Below, one piece after another: positions 17,986-26,063 of a stretch of DNA of 64,000 nucleotides. Source of the stretch: Pseudomonas sp. ANT_H4 (GTDB lineage Bacteria; Pseudomonadota; Gammaproteobacteria; Pseudomonadales; Pseudomonadaceae). The number at the start of each line of letters is the position of its first letter. Within the stretch, counting starts at the first letter, position 1. Where the stretch lies: assembly GCF_008369295.1 (NCBI RefSeq), contig NZ_VOBG01000019.1:32952-96951 (forward strand), in the 5' to 3' direction. The position numbers and the translations under genes were made by a program. The notes beneath the pieces are model-generated. The model saw nothing but the letters and a program-made list of their open reading frames with translations. It was not told the DNA's origin and made no database searches.

Positions 17986-18870
17986 ATGCGAATGCGCCTT
18001 ATGTTACTGGGCGGCGGGAATGCCCTCGGGCAGGCGCTGATTCGCCTCGGTGCGGAGGAAGACGTCGGTTTCCTCGCCCCGCGTCCGCCCCAAGACGGCT
18101 GGGATGCCGCGAGCCTCACCCAATTGCTCGACGACACCCGTCCCGATGCCTTGATCAACCTTGCCTACTATTTCGACTGGTTTCAGGCGGACACGGTTAG
18201 CGAGGCTCGCTTGGCCGGGCAGGAATTTGCCATCGAGCGGCTGGCCGAATTGTGTCAGCACCACAACATCACCCTGTTGCAGCCTTCCAGCTATCGGGTG
18301 TTCGACGGCTCCCGTGCCACCGCCTACAGCGAAAAAGACGAACCCGTGCCGTTGGGTCTGCGGGGCCAGGCCTTGTGGCGAATTGAACAGAGCGTGCGCG
18401 CCACCTGCCCGCAACATGTGCTGCTGCGTTTTGGCTGGCTGTTGGATGACAGCATGGATGGCACCCTCGGGCGCTTTCTGGGCCGAGCCGAAAAACCTGA
18501 AGAGTTGCTGATGGCCGACGACCGGCGCGGCAATCCGACGCCGGTGGACGATGCGGCGCGGGTGATTATTTCCGTGCTCAAGCAACTCGATTGCTCCGCG
18601 CCGTTGTGGGGCACTTACCACTACGCCGGGCACGAGGCGACCACGCCGCTGGCACTGGGGCAGGCGATCCTTACCGAAGCGCGTAATTTCCATACGCTGG
18701 CCGTCGAAGCCCCCACCGCCCAGGCCCACGCGGCACGGCCGGATGCCGCTGATGAGCCGCAGCATGCGGTATTGGCCTGCAAGAAAATCCTTCATACCTT
18801 CGGTATCAAACCCCGCGCCTGGCGTGCCGGGTTGCCGGCGTTGCTGGATCGGTTTTACCGACATAGCTGA
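17986..18870 (+). CDS. RmlD-like sugar-nucleotide-binding / NAD(P)-dependent oxidoreductase
   Basis: 294-residue extended-SDR protein of the dTDP-4-dehydrorhamnose reductase-like group. The N-terminal strand and turn RLMLLGGGNALGQAL fit an NAD(P)-binding Rossmann start; LINLAYYFDWFQAD and LLQPSSYRVFDGS match RmlD-family positions. The usual YxxxK catalytic pair is not clear (YSEKDE and GLRGQALWRIE occupy that region), so it may be a non-canonical member. The ribosome site is weak; ATG 17992 is an alternative start. No sugar-nucleotide genes are adjacent, so the substrate is unknown. A bidirectional terminator follows. Confidence 0.7.
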   Translation: MRMRLMLLGGGNALGQALIRLGAEEDVGFLAPRPPQDGWDAASLTQLLDDTRPDALINLAYYFDWFQADTVSEARLAGQEFAIERLAELCQHHNITLLQPSSYRVFDGSRATAYSEKDEPVPLGLRGQALWRIEQSVRATCPQHVLLRFGWLLDDSMDGTLGRFLGRAEKPEELLMADDRRGNPTPVDDAARVIISVLKQLDCSAPLWGTYHYAGHEATTPLALGQAILTEARNFHTLAVEAPTAQAHAARPDAADEPQHAVLACKKILHTFGIKPRAWRAGLPALLDRFYRHS

Positions 18871-18874
18871 GCAT

Positions 18875-18906
18875 AAAAAAAGGCGCCTGAAACAGGCGCC
18901 TTTTTT
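18875..18906. terminator. Bidirectional terminator
   Basis: AGGCGCCTG / CAGGCGCCT stem flanked by an A-run and a T-run, between the converging RmlD-like and oprG genes. Confidence 0.92.
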
Positions 18907-18924
18907 ATGTGTGGCCGCTTGGGC

Positions 18925-19623
18925 TTAGAACTTGTAGCCAATGCCGACCATGTAAACCATTGGGTCGACATCCACGTTGACCTTGGCGCGAGTGCCGGCA
19001 GCCAGAGCGTTGTTGTCGACGGTGGCTTTGGTGCTGATGTCGATGTAGCGCACCTGGCCGTTGATCATCCACTTGTCGTTGATCATGTAGTCGGCGCCGA
19101 TCTGCGCGGCCCAGCCCCAGGAGTTTTCGGCCTTGAAGTTGCTGAAGCCGGCATCGCTGGCGCGCCCGCCGACGTGTTCGTCGTAGATCCAGGTGTAGTT
19201 GATACCGGCACCGACATACGGTTGGAACGCCGACTTGCTGTCCAGCGGGTAGTACACAACGCTCAGGGTCGGTGGCAGGTGTTTCAGGCTGCCGAGCTTG
19301 CCGTTGGCGGCGCCCAGGGCGGTGTTCTTGATCTTCACGTCATGTTCGAACGGCGTGGCCGCCAGCAGCTCGATACCGATGTGGTTGGTGATCATGTAAG
19401 CGAAGTTCAAACCCAGTTGGGTGTCACTGCTCATGGTCGCCTTGCCGCCCAGGTTGGCACCGGCCAACGGGCCCTGATCAACCTTTACACTGCCGCTGTC
19501 GGCCTTTGGGTTGACAGTGATGGCACCGGCGCGAATGAGGATGTCACCCGCTTCGTGTGCGTGGGCGAGTGGTGCGGCGAGTGCAAGCGCGAAGAGGGAA
19601 GCGCTGAGCAGGGACTTGTGCAT
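18925..19623 (-). CDS. oprG: Outer-membrane protein OprG (OmpW family)
   Basis: 232-residue eight-stranded beta-barrel of the OmpW family that lets small hydrophobic or amphipathic molecules cross the outer membrane. A signal peptide (MHKSLL...APLAHA, cut before HEAGD) precedes the mature protein; it ends in the barrel signature VGIGYKF with a terminal Phe. It is close to recalled P. aeruginosa OprG (YYPLDSKSAFQPYVGAGINY and AENSWGWAAQIGADYMIND are shared). ATG 19623 is chosen with GGAG upstream. An ANR-like box lies about 70 bases upstream, and oprG is known to respond to Anr. Confidence 0.94.
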   Translation of the reverse strand: MHKSLLSASLFALALAAPLAHAHEAGDILIRAGAITVNPKADSGSVKVDQGPLAGANLGGKATMSSDTQLGLNFAYMITNHIGIELLAATPFEHDVKIKNTALGAANGKLGSLKHLPPTLSVVYYPLDSKSAFQPYVGAGINYTWIYDEHVGGRASDAGFSNFKAENSWGWAAQIGADYMINDKWMINGQVRYIDISTKATVDNNALAAGTRAKVNVDVDPMVYMVGIGYKF

Positions 19624-19689
19624 GAGAGGCTCCAAAGGACATTTTTTAGTTGGCTGTGTCCAATGGTAAAGATCGCACCGCTCGAGCCT

Positions 19690-19703
19690 TTGACTCAGCT
19701 CAA
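19690..19703 (-). promoter_or_regulatory. ANR/FNR-like box upstream of oprG
   Basis: TTGACTCAGCTCAA contains the core TTGA-N6-TCAA of the FNR/ANR consensus TTGAT-N4-ATCAA. It is centred about 73 bases before the oprG ATG. ANR control of oprG and FNR control of ompW are established in relatives, so low-oxygen activation is likely. Confidence 0.6.
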
Positions 19704-19736
19704 TGAAACGGCTCTCACAGAGCGCCTACAAAACAG

Positions 19737-20324
19737 CTATTGCGGCAACTCATACACATAAATCTTCTCGGCATCCATCTGATAGCCCGCATCCGCCAGC
19801 TCACTGGTGGACGGCTTGACCTGCATCTGGCCCTCGATCCAGTACGGCTGGTACAACTCTTCCAGTTTCACGCCTATCTCGCTTTTAACGTGGACGATCT
19901 GGTTTGACGGCGGTGGCGGCACATGGATGCAGGCACCGAAGTACGGCACCAGCAGAAACTCAATGGTCCGACCTTCCTCGTTGACTTCCAGCGGCACGAT
20001 ATAGCCCGGTAGGCGGATGTGCTGGCCGTCGAGCTTCTGCACCACCGGCGCATCGGGCAAGTCCTGCCTGGCCGCCGGTGCTGCCTGCGCCGATAGCGCA
20101 TCGGCCATGTTCGACAGGTCGTGCAGCGGTTTCATGTTGGGAATTTCCGGCGGCGCGTCCGGTGGAATCATTTCCTGCCACGACAGATCCTTGGGCTCGG
20201 CGGCCCAGGAGGGCAGGGCCACCAGCAATAACATAAGGGCAGCGGCAAGTTGCAAGCCACAAGCTGCAAGTGAACGCCGATTGGTTTGTAATTTGAAGCT
20301 TGAAGCTCGCAGCTTGCAGCTCAT
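19737..20324 (-). CDS. DUF3299 family secreted protein of the zinc-type operon
   Basis: 195-residue exported protein, homologous by position and sequence to P. aeruginosa PA4066. After a signal sequence (LAAALMLLLVALPSWAA) the mature part begins EPKDLSWQEMIPPDAPP. LPGYIVPLEVNEEGRTIEFLLVPYFGACIHVPPPPSNQ is the DUF3299 core, with a Cys and a His that could bind metal. Start ATG 20324 overlaps the permease stop (ATGA). The segment before the hydrophobic core is encoded by AGCTTGCAGC-type repeats (20245-20321) and looks grafted on. Probable function: a periplasmic accessory factor in zinc homeostasis (inference). Confidence 0.75.
   Translation of the reverse strand: MSCKLRASSFKLQTNRRSLAACGLQLAAALMLLLVALPSWAAEPKDLSWQEMIPPDAPPEIPNMKPLHDLSNMADALSAQAAPAARQDLPDAPVVQKLDGQHIRLPGYIVPLEVNEEGRTIEFLLVPYFGACIHVPPPPSNQIVHVKSEIGVKLEELYQPYWIEGQMQVKPSTSELADAGYQMDAEKIYVYELPQ
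20245..20321. repeat. AGCTTG/CAAGCT repeat cluster inside a signal peptide coding region
   Basis: Two clusters of short related units, GCAAGTTGCAAGCCACAAG (20245-20263) and TTGAAGCTTGAAGCTCGCAG (20293-20312) with continuations, form a partly inverted repeat. Such tracts are, in my recollection, intergenic elements in Pseudomonas. Here they encode the n-region of the DUF3299 protein's signal peptide. Confidence 0.55.
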
Positions 20325-21586
20325 AAGCGTACCGCCAGGCCATCGGCCAGTGATTGTCGATAGGCGCGCCACGCCGGCACGCTGCCCATCAGCAGCGCCG
20401 CGATGAGAATACCGCCCAACAGGGTCCACTCATATTGGCTTGGCCAGGACAGCGGCAGATCCAAACCGTAGTTGGCCTGCAGATACCCGCGTGAGGCGGC
20501 GATGCACACATACAGCAGCGCCGTGCCTGCGACCACTCCGGACAATGCCAGGGCGAATGCTTCGAAAATCAGCAGCGTCGCAATGTGCCAGGGCCGCGCG
20601 CCCACCGAACGCAGGATCGCCATTTCCCGGCGGCGCTCGTTGAGGCTGGTGAGGATCGCCGTGAGCATGCCGATCAAGCCGGTCAGCACCACGAACAGCG
20701 AAATCACGAACAGCGCCTTTTCGGCGGTGCCCATCATGCTCCAGAGTTCTTGCAAGGCCACACCCGGCAGAATCGCCAGCATCGGTTCACCACGGAATTC
20801 GTTGATCTGCCGTTGCAGGGCAAATGTGGAGATCTTGTTGTTCAGGCCCAGCATGAACGCGGTGATGGCCTGGGGCGAGAGGTCCATGTTGCGCGCCTGA
20901 TCGGCGCTGATCCGGCCTTTTCCTTGGGCGGGCACGCCGTTGTGCCAATCGACATGGATCGCCTCCATGCCGCCGAGGCTGATGTGCAGCGTGCGGTCCA
21001 CCGGGGTGCCGGTGCGCTTGAGAATTCCGACGACGGTAAACGGCTTGTCATCGTGCTTGACCAGGCTGACCACCGCCACGCCGTGGGCCAGCACTAGCTT
21101 GTCGCCGAGTTTGTAATGCAGCGCAGCGGCCACCTCGGCGCCGAGCACCACTTCGAAAGGGTCGGTGGCGAAGGCGCGACCGCTGGCCAGTTCCAGGTTC
21201 TGTTTGCGGCCGTATTGATAGTGTTCGAAATAGGTTTCGTTGGTGCCCATCACCCGGTAGCCGCGATGAGAGTCACCGAGGGAGATCGGGATCGCCCATT
21301 TCACCTGGGGGCTGGCGGCGAAGTGCTCGAAGCTGTCCCAGCGGATGTTGTTGGTGGCATTACCGATGCGAAACACCGAATACAGCAGCAGGTTGACCGA
21401 GCCGGAACGGGCGCCGACGATCAGGTCGGTACCGCTGATGGTGCTGGCAAAGCTGGCGCGGGCTTCGATGCGCACCCGTTCCACCGCTAACAACAGGCAC
21501 ACGGAAAGGGCGATGGCAAAGGCGGTGAGGATCGCGGTAAAGCGGCGGTTAGCCAGGCTGGCCATGGCTAGACGAAACAAATACAT
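20321..21586 (-). CDS. ABC transporter permease, FtsX/LolE-MacB type
   Basis: 421-residue inner-membrane permease: one N-terminal helix (FTAILTAFAIALSVCLLLAV), a periplasmic domain of about 230 residues, then three C-terminal helices including the FtsX segment ILTSLNERRREMAILRSVGARP, typical of type VII mechanotransmission ABC systems. ATG 21586 follows the ATPase stop by one base, giving tight coupling. Homologous to PA4065, in a set reported to be Zur-regulated in P. aeruginosa. Such systems do not usually pump small ions across the inner membrane, so a role in handling a periplasmic or outer-membrane partner is more likely. Confidence 0.85.
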   Translation of the reverse strand: MYLFRLAMASLANRRFTAILTAFAIALSVCLLLAVERVRIEARASFASTISGTDLIVGARSGSVNLLLYSVFRIGNATNNIRWDSFEHFAASPQVKWAIPISLGDSHRGYRVMGTNETYFEHYQYGRKQNLELASGRAFATDPFEVVLGAEVAAALHYKLGDKLVLAHGVAVVSLVKHDDKPFTVVGILKRTGTPVDRTLHISLGGMEAIHVDWHNGVPAQGKGRISADQARNMDLSPQAITAFMLGLNNKISTFALQRQINEFRGEPMLAILPGVALQELWSMMGTAEKALFVISLFVVLTGLIGMLTAILTSLNERRREMAILRSVGARPWHIATLLIFEAFALALSGVVAGTALLYVCIAASRGYLQANYGLDLPLSWPSQYEWTLLGGILIAALLMGSVPAWRAYRQSLADGLAVRL

Positions 21587-21587
21587 C

Positions 21588-22298
21588 TCAAACCTCTGCG
21601 GGCGTGGCGGCGCGATTGAGTTCGGCCAGCGACAGGTTGCGGTCGAATAGCGGCGCCAGGCTCTGGTCATGGCTGACGAACAACAGGCTGGCGCCTGCTT
21701 CGCGGCATTCGGCGAACAACAGCCGGATGAAAGCTTCCCGGGCGTCGTAGTCCAGTGCTGATGTGGGTTCGTCGGCGATCACCAGTTCCGGCTGGCCGAT
21801 CAGCGCGCGGGCGGCGGCCACCCGTTGTTGCTGGCCGATGGACAGGGAGTCGGCGCGGCGCTCCAGCAAGTCCTTGTCCTTTAAACCCAAGTGGGCGAGC
21901 AGGGTAGTGGCGGCCTGGTCGACACTGCCGTGGCGCTGCACTGCCCGTTGGGCACGCAGTTTGGAGAAGTGGCAAGGCAGTTCAACGTTCTCGCGCACCG
22001 AAAGAAACGGCAGCAGGTTGAACTGCTGGAAAATGTAGCCGGTGTGATTGACGCGAAAGCGGTCACGGGCACCGGCCGACAGCTCGGTCAGTTCCTGGCC
22101 CAGCAGGCGAATGCTGCCGCGACTGGGCTTTTGCACGCCGCCCAACAGGCCCAGCAACGTGGTCTTGCCGCTGCCGCTGGGGCCCTTGAGGAACAGGGTT
22201 TCGCCGGGTTCCAGGCGAAACGCCGGGATGTCCAGCAACGGTGGGTGACCGGGCCAGTTAAAGCCCAGGTCAGTCAGTTCGATAAGTGCTTGGGTCAT
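21588..22298 (-). CDS. ABC transporter ATP-binding protein (LolD/MacB type)
   Basis: 236-residue ATPase partner of the adjacent FtsX-type permease. Walker A GPSGSGKTT near residue 40, Q-loop region YIFQQFNLLPFLSV, signature LSIGQQQRVAAARAL, Walker B LVIADEPTSALD and the switch His in LLFVSHDQSL are all intact. It lies six bases downstream of the DUF2796 gene in the same operon and corresponds to PA4064. Confidence 0.88.
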   Translation of the reverse strand: MTQALIELTDLGFNWPGHPPLLDIPAFRLEPGETLFLKGPSGSGKTTLLGLLGGVQKPSRGSIRLLGQELTELSAGARDRFRVNHTGYIFQQFNLLPFLSVRENVELPCHFSKLRAQRAVQRHGSVDQAATTLLAHLGLKDKDLLERRADSLSIGQQQRVAAARALIGQPELVIADEPTSALDYDAREAFIRLLFAECREAGASLLFVSHDQSLAPLFDRNLSLAELNRAATPAEV

Positions 22299-22304
22299 GT
22301 GAAC

Positions 22305-22928
22305 TCAGAATCTCAAGGTGGCTGCTGCGGCTGTCGCTTCAACACCTTGCTGGCCGCCCGGGCCAATGAGTTGTACCTGAATTTTCTGGGTGGAGGGGAA
22401 GGTCTTGAAGATCTGCGTCAGGTCGAGGTTCTTCAGTGCGGTCGGCGTGGCGCAGGTGAACTGGTAGTGGGCGTGGATTTCGCTGTGGTCATGATGATGC
22501 TCGTGGGCGGCAGCGCCTTTGCCGTCGGTGGCGTGGCTGTCATCGTCGTCATCATGATCGGCTTCGGGCTTGTCGCCGAACAGTGGGCTGTTCAGTTCCT
22601 GGGTGCTGACCACACAACCGGCGCCCTTTGGCAGGCTGAACAGTACCAGCGACTGTTCCAACTGTTTGCGGGCGGCGGCGACCTTGGCCTTGTCGGCATC
22701 GGTGGTGGCCAGGTGTTCGAAACCCACCAGATTCATCGCCGGGCTTTCCAGCTCCAGCTCCAGGGATTGACCGTCGAGCACCGCGTTGAGGCGGCCGACG
22801 CCATGCTCGTGGGCGCCAAGGCTGCCGTGTTCATGGTCATGCTCTTGGGTATGGGCGTGCTCGTCAGCGGCCTGGGCGATGGTCAGTGGCAACAGGGTAA
22901 ACGGCAAAGCGAGCAACAGGCGGCGCAT
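22305..22928 (-). CDS. DUF2796 (ZrgA-like) His-rich periplasmic zinc-binding protein
   Basis: 207-residue exported protein. A signal peptide (MRRLLLALPFTLLPLTIAQA) precedes a His-rich N-terminus (DEHAHTQEHDHEHG) and a second His/Asp-rich loop in the middle (DHDDDDDSH and HEHHHDHSEIHAH), a layout expected for zinc capture. Two conserved Cys (GAGCVVS, YQFTCATP) may pair. DUF2796 includes ZrgA, implicated in Vibrio zinc uptake, and the P. aeruginosa equivalent PA4063 heads a Zur-controlled operon. First gene of the four-gene unit, with a Zur-like site just upstream. Confidence 0.85.
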   Translation of the reverse strand: MRRLLLALPFTLLPLTIAQAADEHAHTQEHDHEHGSLGAHEHGVGRLNAVLDGQSLELELESPAMNLVGFEHLATTDADKAKVAAARKQLEQSLVLFSLPKGAGCVVSTQELNSPLFGDKPEADHDDDDDSHATDGKGAAAHEHHHDHSEIHAHYQFTCATPTALKNLDLTQIFKTFPSTQKIQVQLIGPGGQQGVEATAAAATLRF

Positions 22929-22955
22929 GGCGAACTCCGGGGCAAGATGAATATT

Positions 22956-22977
22956 TTGTTATGTGATCTTATAACAA
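22956..22977 (-). promoter_or_regulatory. Zur-like operator before the zinc-type operon
   Basis: The minus strand carries TGTTATAAGATCACA (22976-22962), one perfect TGTTATA half of the Zur consensus and a 5-of-7 second half. The larger dyad TTGTTAT-N8-ATAACAA spans 22956-22977. It lies 30-50 bases before the DUF2796 ATG, in an AT-rich patch, and would repress the operon when zinc is plentiful. Confidence 0.6.
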
Positions 22978-23061
22978 TGGCGCCGGGAGTTTGACCGCCC
23001 GCTTGGCGTTGCGCAAGACGCATGGGAGCATGCTGGTCGGAAAAGTGCGGGAGTGAGAGCA

Positions 23062-23409
23062 ATGTTGCGAATTCGTGGAACCATCGGCGACCTGCCGGTT
23101 GACCTGACACTGGAGATGGATGACGGCGATTGGGCGCAACTGGGCGCGCAATTGCAGACGGTCAAACCGTCGAGTGCCGAACCTGTTGCTCCGGCGGCGG
23201 CCGTCAATCAGGACGACACGCTGTGGCAGAGCGCCCAGGACCTGCTGCGCAAGGCCGGGCAGATGAGTGGCCTTGAGTTGGCGGATCAGCTTGAAGGATT
23301 GGCCGGCAGCGCCTCGGCGGGCAAGCGCCTGTTGGTGCGCCTGCGCCATTGCGCCAAGGTCAAGGTGAGCAGCGGCGGCGATACGCCGCTGTACAGTTGG
23401 GTCGAATAA
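23062..23409 (+). CDS. Conserved hypothetical protein (PA4062-like)
   Basis: 115-residue small cytoplasmic protein, no signal or membrane segment. The N-terminus is MLRIRGTIGDLPVDLTLEMDDGDWAQL, then a Pro/Ala-rich linker, then a helical part and a basic end (KRLLVRLRHCAKVKV). No known domain recognised. ATG 23062 has GGGAG eight bases upstream; GTG 23053 is less likely. Divergent from the zinc-type operon and convergent with cnoX, four bases from its stop; the position matches the P. aeruginosa order. Confidence 0.75.
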   Translation: MLRIRGTIGDLPVDLTLEMDDGDWAQLGAQLQTVKPSSAEPVAPAAAVNQDDTLWQSAQDLLRKAGQMSGLELADQLEGLAGSASAGKRLLVRLRHCAKVKVSSGGDTPLYSWVE

Positions 23410-23413
23410 CCGA

Positions 23414-24286
23414 TCAATACAACGCGGTGTACAACTTGCGCCGATAGACCGTGACCAGCGGGTGATCACTGCCCAGCAACTCAAACACCTGCAGTAGGGT
23501 TTTGTGGGGCAGGCCTTCGCTGTAGCTGCGATTACGGATAAACAGCTTGAGCAAGCCATCCAGCGCGGCATCGTATTGCTGGCGAGCCAGTTGCTGTACG
23601 GCCAGTTGATAGACCGCTTCGTCATCCTGAGGGTTTTGCGCCAGGCGGGCTTTCAGTTCGGCGGCGTCCGGTAGGTCAGCGGCCTGGCGCAGGAAGGTGA
23701 TTTGCGCTTTGGCGCCGGCCAGTGCGGCCTTGTGATCGTCGCTTTTTACTGCGTCGAGCACGGTCTGCGCTTCGCCCAGTTCACCGCGTTCGGCGAGGCA
23801 GCGCGCGTAGAGAATCAGCGCGGCGGCGTTGGTGTTGTCTTCGCCCAGCAAAGTGACCAGCACCGCTTCGGCATCGCTGATGCGACCTTCGGCAAACAGC
23901 GCCTCGGCCTGCACCAGCGGATCAGCCGCGGCGGGGGGCGGCATTTGCACATGCGGCTCAAGCATCGCTCGCACCGCTGACTCCGGCTGCGCTCCGGAGA
24001 AACCATCCACCGGCTGGCCGTCCTTGAACAACACCACCGTTGGCAGGCTGCGAATGCCAAAGCGTGAGACCACGTCTGGCTCGGCATCGCAATCAACCTT
24101 GGCCAGCAGCAACTCGCCCTGATAACTCTCGGTAACCTGCGCCAGCATCGGCATCAACGCCTTGCACGGCGCGCACCACTCGGCCCAGAAGTCCACCAGC
24201 ACGGGTTTGTGGAACGAGTTCTCGATCACCGCCTGGTCGAAAGTGGCAGTGGTGGCGTCGAAGATGTACGGGGTGGGCTCACTCAT
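23414..24286 (-). CDS. cnoX: CnoX/YbbN-type thioredoxin-TPR co-chaperone
   Basis: 290 residues: an N-terminal thioredoxin domain (1-~110) with the active site WCAPC at 37-41 and cis-Pro near RSLPTVVLF, then a TPR-like helical domain (~115-290). CnoX proteins protect unfolded proteins from over-oxidation and pass them to GroEL and DnaK. E. coli CnoX lacks the CxxC redox pair; here a canonical CAPC is present, so the protein could be redox-active. Single gene. Confidence 0.88.
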   Translation of the reverse strand: MSEPTPYIFDATTATFDQAVIENSFHKPVLVDFWAEWCAPCKALMPMLAQVTESYQGELLLAKVDCDAEPDVVSRFGIRSLPTVVLFKDGQPVDGFSGAQPESAVRAMLEPHVQMPPPAAADPLVQAEALFAEGRISDAEAVLVTLLGEDNTNAAALILYARCLAERGELGEAQTVLDAVKSDDHKAALAGAKAQITFLRQAADLPDAAELKARLAQNPQDDEAVYQLAVQQLARQQYDAALDGLLKLFIRNRSYSEGLPHKTLLQVFELLGSDHPLVTVYRRKLYTALY

Positions 24287-24320
24287 GGGGTATCTCGAAC
24301 AAAGCGTGGGATGGGGGCAA

Positions 24321-25001
24321 CTATAAGGGCTGGCGGGATTGGCTGGAAGCGCGCCGCGAATGGTACAGGCTCACCTTGCGAAACTCCCAAGGCTCGGCCA
24401 GGTCGGGCAAGGTCAGGGCATCCAGGATTTCCAGGCGCTGATAATCCGGGTGCTGGAAGTCGCGAACCCGTGAGTCCGCCACCAATGCCTCCCGGCCGCG
24501 GGTGAGGAATTGATCCAGCAGCGGCAAGTTCGCCCGGTCATACAACACATCCGCCACCAGGATCAGATCAAAACGATCCGCCTCGGCGAAAAAGTCTGCT
24601 GAATAACCCAGCGTAACGCCATTGAGTTCGGCATTTGCCCGGCACGCCGCCAGGGCCAGTGGGTCGAGATCGCAGGCCAGCACTTCCAGCGCCCCAGCTT
24701 TGGCGGCAGCAATTGCGGCCACCCCTGAACCAGCGCCAAAATCCAGCACCCGCTTGCCTGCGACCCATCCAGGATTGGCTGCCAGATACCGTGCCAGCGC
24801 CAAACCGCTGGCCCAGCAAAAACTCCAGTACGGCGGTTCATGGAGGATGCGCTGGGTTTCTTCCGGGCTGAAGGCGCGCTCCATGTTGTCAGCGTCCAGC
24901 AGCCACAGTGACAGCTCGGTGCCTGGCAGCGGGGAGGGCACCAGTTGCGCATCGCCAATCAGCTCACTCAAGGCCCGCTGCAGGTCCAGCGGTGGTCTCA
25001 T
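24321..25001 (-). CDS. Class I SAM-dependent methyltransferase (ETFB-lysine/Nnt1-like)
   Basis: 226-residue methyltransferase: motif I VLDFGAGSGVAAIAAA, acidic D in VLACDLDPLAL, and the post-motif LILVADVLYDRANLPLL, characteristic of the family 16 protein methyltransferases that modify lysines. Target protein not known. It overlaps the upstream lipoprotein gene by four bases (ATGA), so the pair is cotranscribed. Confidence 0.82.
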   Translation of the reverse strand: MRPPLDLQRALSELIGDAQLVPSPLPGTELSLWLLDADNMERAFSPEETQRILHEPPYWSFCWASGLALARYLAANPGWVAGKRVLDFGAGSGVAAIAAAKAGALEVLACDLDPLALAACRANAELNGVTLGYSADFFAEADRFDLILVADVLYDRANLPLLDQFLTRGREALVADSRVRDFQHPDYQRLEILDALTLPDLAEPWEFRKVSLYHSRRASSQSRQPL

Positions 25002-25453
25002 GGCGCCTTGACGAGTTGCAGGGGGCCAGTGGTCTGGGTGATCGCTTGTTCGATGCGCACCGCAGGCAAGTGCAGGATCAATTGGCCGGACTGGCTGGCG
25101 CGACCGCGCAATTCAACGCGCGCCCCGGCTGGGAATGCCTGGGGGTTGAAGCGCAAGCGGAACGCCAACGGCTTGTTGTTACCGATCAATATGCTGCTGG
25201 CCAACAATTGCTGTGGGCGGCTGCGGTCATCGATCACCAGCAGCGCTAACTCGACTTCAGCACCAGCCGGCACGCCATTGAGGGTGCCGCTCACTTCACG
25301 CTGATAGGCCGGCAGCGGGCCGAGCTCTTCCACACCGGGGATCTTTTTCTGTTGTTGTGGCGTCGGTTGCGGGGCGGCCGGTTTTGGCGCTTCGCTGCTG
25401 CAGGCCACCAGGAAACTGAACAAAGTGAGCAAAACGAGTGGTCGTAGAGGCAT
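24998..25453 (-). CDS. YbaY-family lipoprotein
   Basis: 151-residue lipoprotein: the signal sequence MPLRPLVLLTLFSFLVAC ends in a lipobox with Cys as the acylated residue, followed by a Pro/Gln-rich linker and a beta-rich domain (VSGTLNGVPAGAEVELALLVID...FRLRFNPQAF), typical of YbaY-like proteins of unknown function. ATG 25453 is selected with GGAG upstream, over the ATG four codons earlier. Confidence 0.8.
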   Translation of the reverse strand: MPLRPLVLLTLFSFLVACSSEAPKPAAPQPTPQQQKKIPGVEELGPLPAYQREVSGTLNGVPAGAEVELALLVIDDRSRPQQLLASSILIGNNKPLAFRLRFNPQAFPAGARVELRGRASQSGQLILHLPAVRIEQAITQTTGPLQLVKAP

Positions 25454-25592
25454 GTACGGCTCCAAAAAAGGCGAAAGTCCGTGATTTAAAGATAAGAAAC
25501 ATAATAGTCAGCCTATATACCGTAAAGGCTATGGCTTGTCTTGCCACGGGGATGCGCTACCATGGCCCTCCCATTTTTTGTTGCCTGCCACC

Positions 25593-26063
25593 ATGCACTG
25601 TCCCTTCTGCGGTGCCAACGACACCAAGGTCATTGACTCGCGTCTGGTCGCCGAGGGCGAACAGGTGCGTCGCCGGCGTGAATGCCTGGCCTCTGGCTGC
25701 GGTGAACGTTTCACCACTTTCGAAACCGCCGAACTGGTATTGCCACGTCTGATCAAGACCGACGGCAGCCGCCAGCCCTTCGACGAAGAAAAACTGCGCG
25801 CTGGTATGCAGCGCGCCCTGGAAAAACGCCCGGTGAGTGTCGAACGGCTGGAAGCTGCGCTGGCGCATATCAAGCACAAGCTGCGGGCGACCGGCGAGCG
25901 CGAGGTCAAGTCCCTGGTGGTTGGAGAACTGGTGATGGGCGAGCTGCAAAAGCTCGACGAAGTTGCCTACATCCGTTTCGCTTCGGTGTATCGACGCTTC
26001 CAGGACCTCAATGAGTTCCGCGAAGAGATCGACCGCCTGGCCCGTGAGCCGATCAAAGAATGA
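25593..26063 (+). CDS. nrdR: Transcriptional repressor NrdR
   Basis: 156-residue ATP/dATP-sensing repressor of ribonucleotide reductase genes. The zinc-ribbon CPFCGANDTKVIDSR...RRRRECLASGCGERFTTFE (residues 3-~37) is followed by an ATP-cone domain (LVLPRLIKTDGSRQPFDEEKL...). ATG 25593 gives the conserved MHCPFCG start. The stop overlaps the ribD start (ATGA), the usual nrdR-ribD coupling. Confidence 0.96.
   Translation: MHCPFCGANDTKVIDSRLVAEGEQVRRRRECLASGCGERFTTFETAELVLPRLIKTDGSRQPFDEEKLRAGMQRALEKRPVSVERLEAALAHIKHKLRATGEREVKSLVVGELVMGELQKLDEVAYIRFASVYRRFQDLNEFREEIDRLAREPIKE

Noticed and set aside
21891..22994. 367-codon open frame opposite the ABC ATPase and DUF2796 gene
   Set aside because: Antisense shadow produced by Ala/Gly-rich codons; no start or family features.
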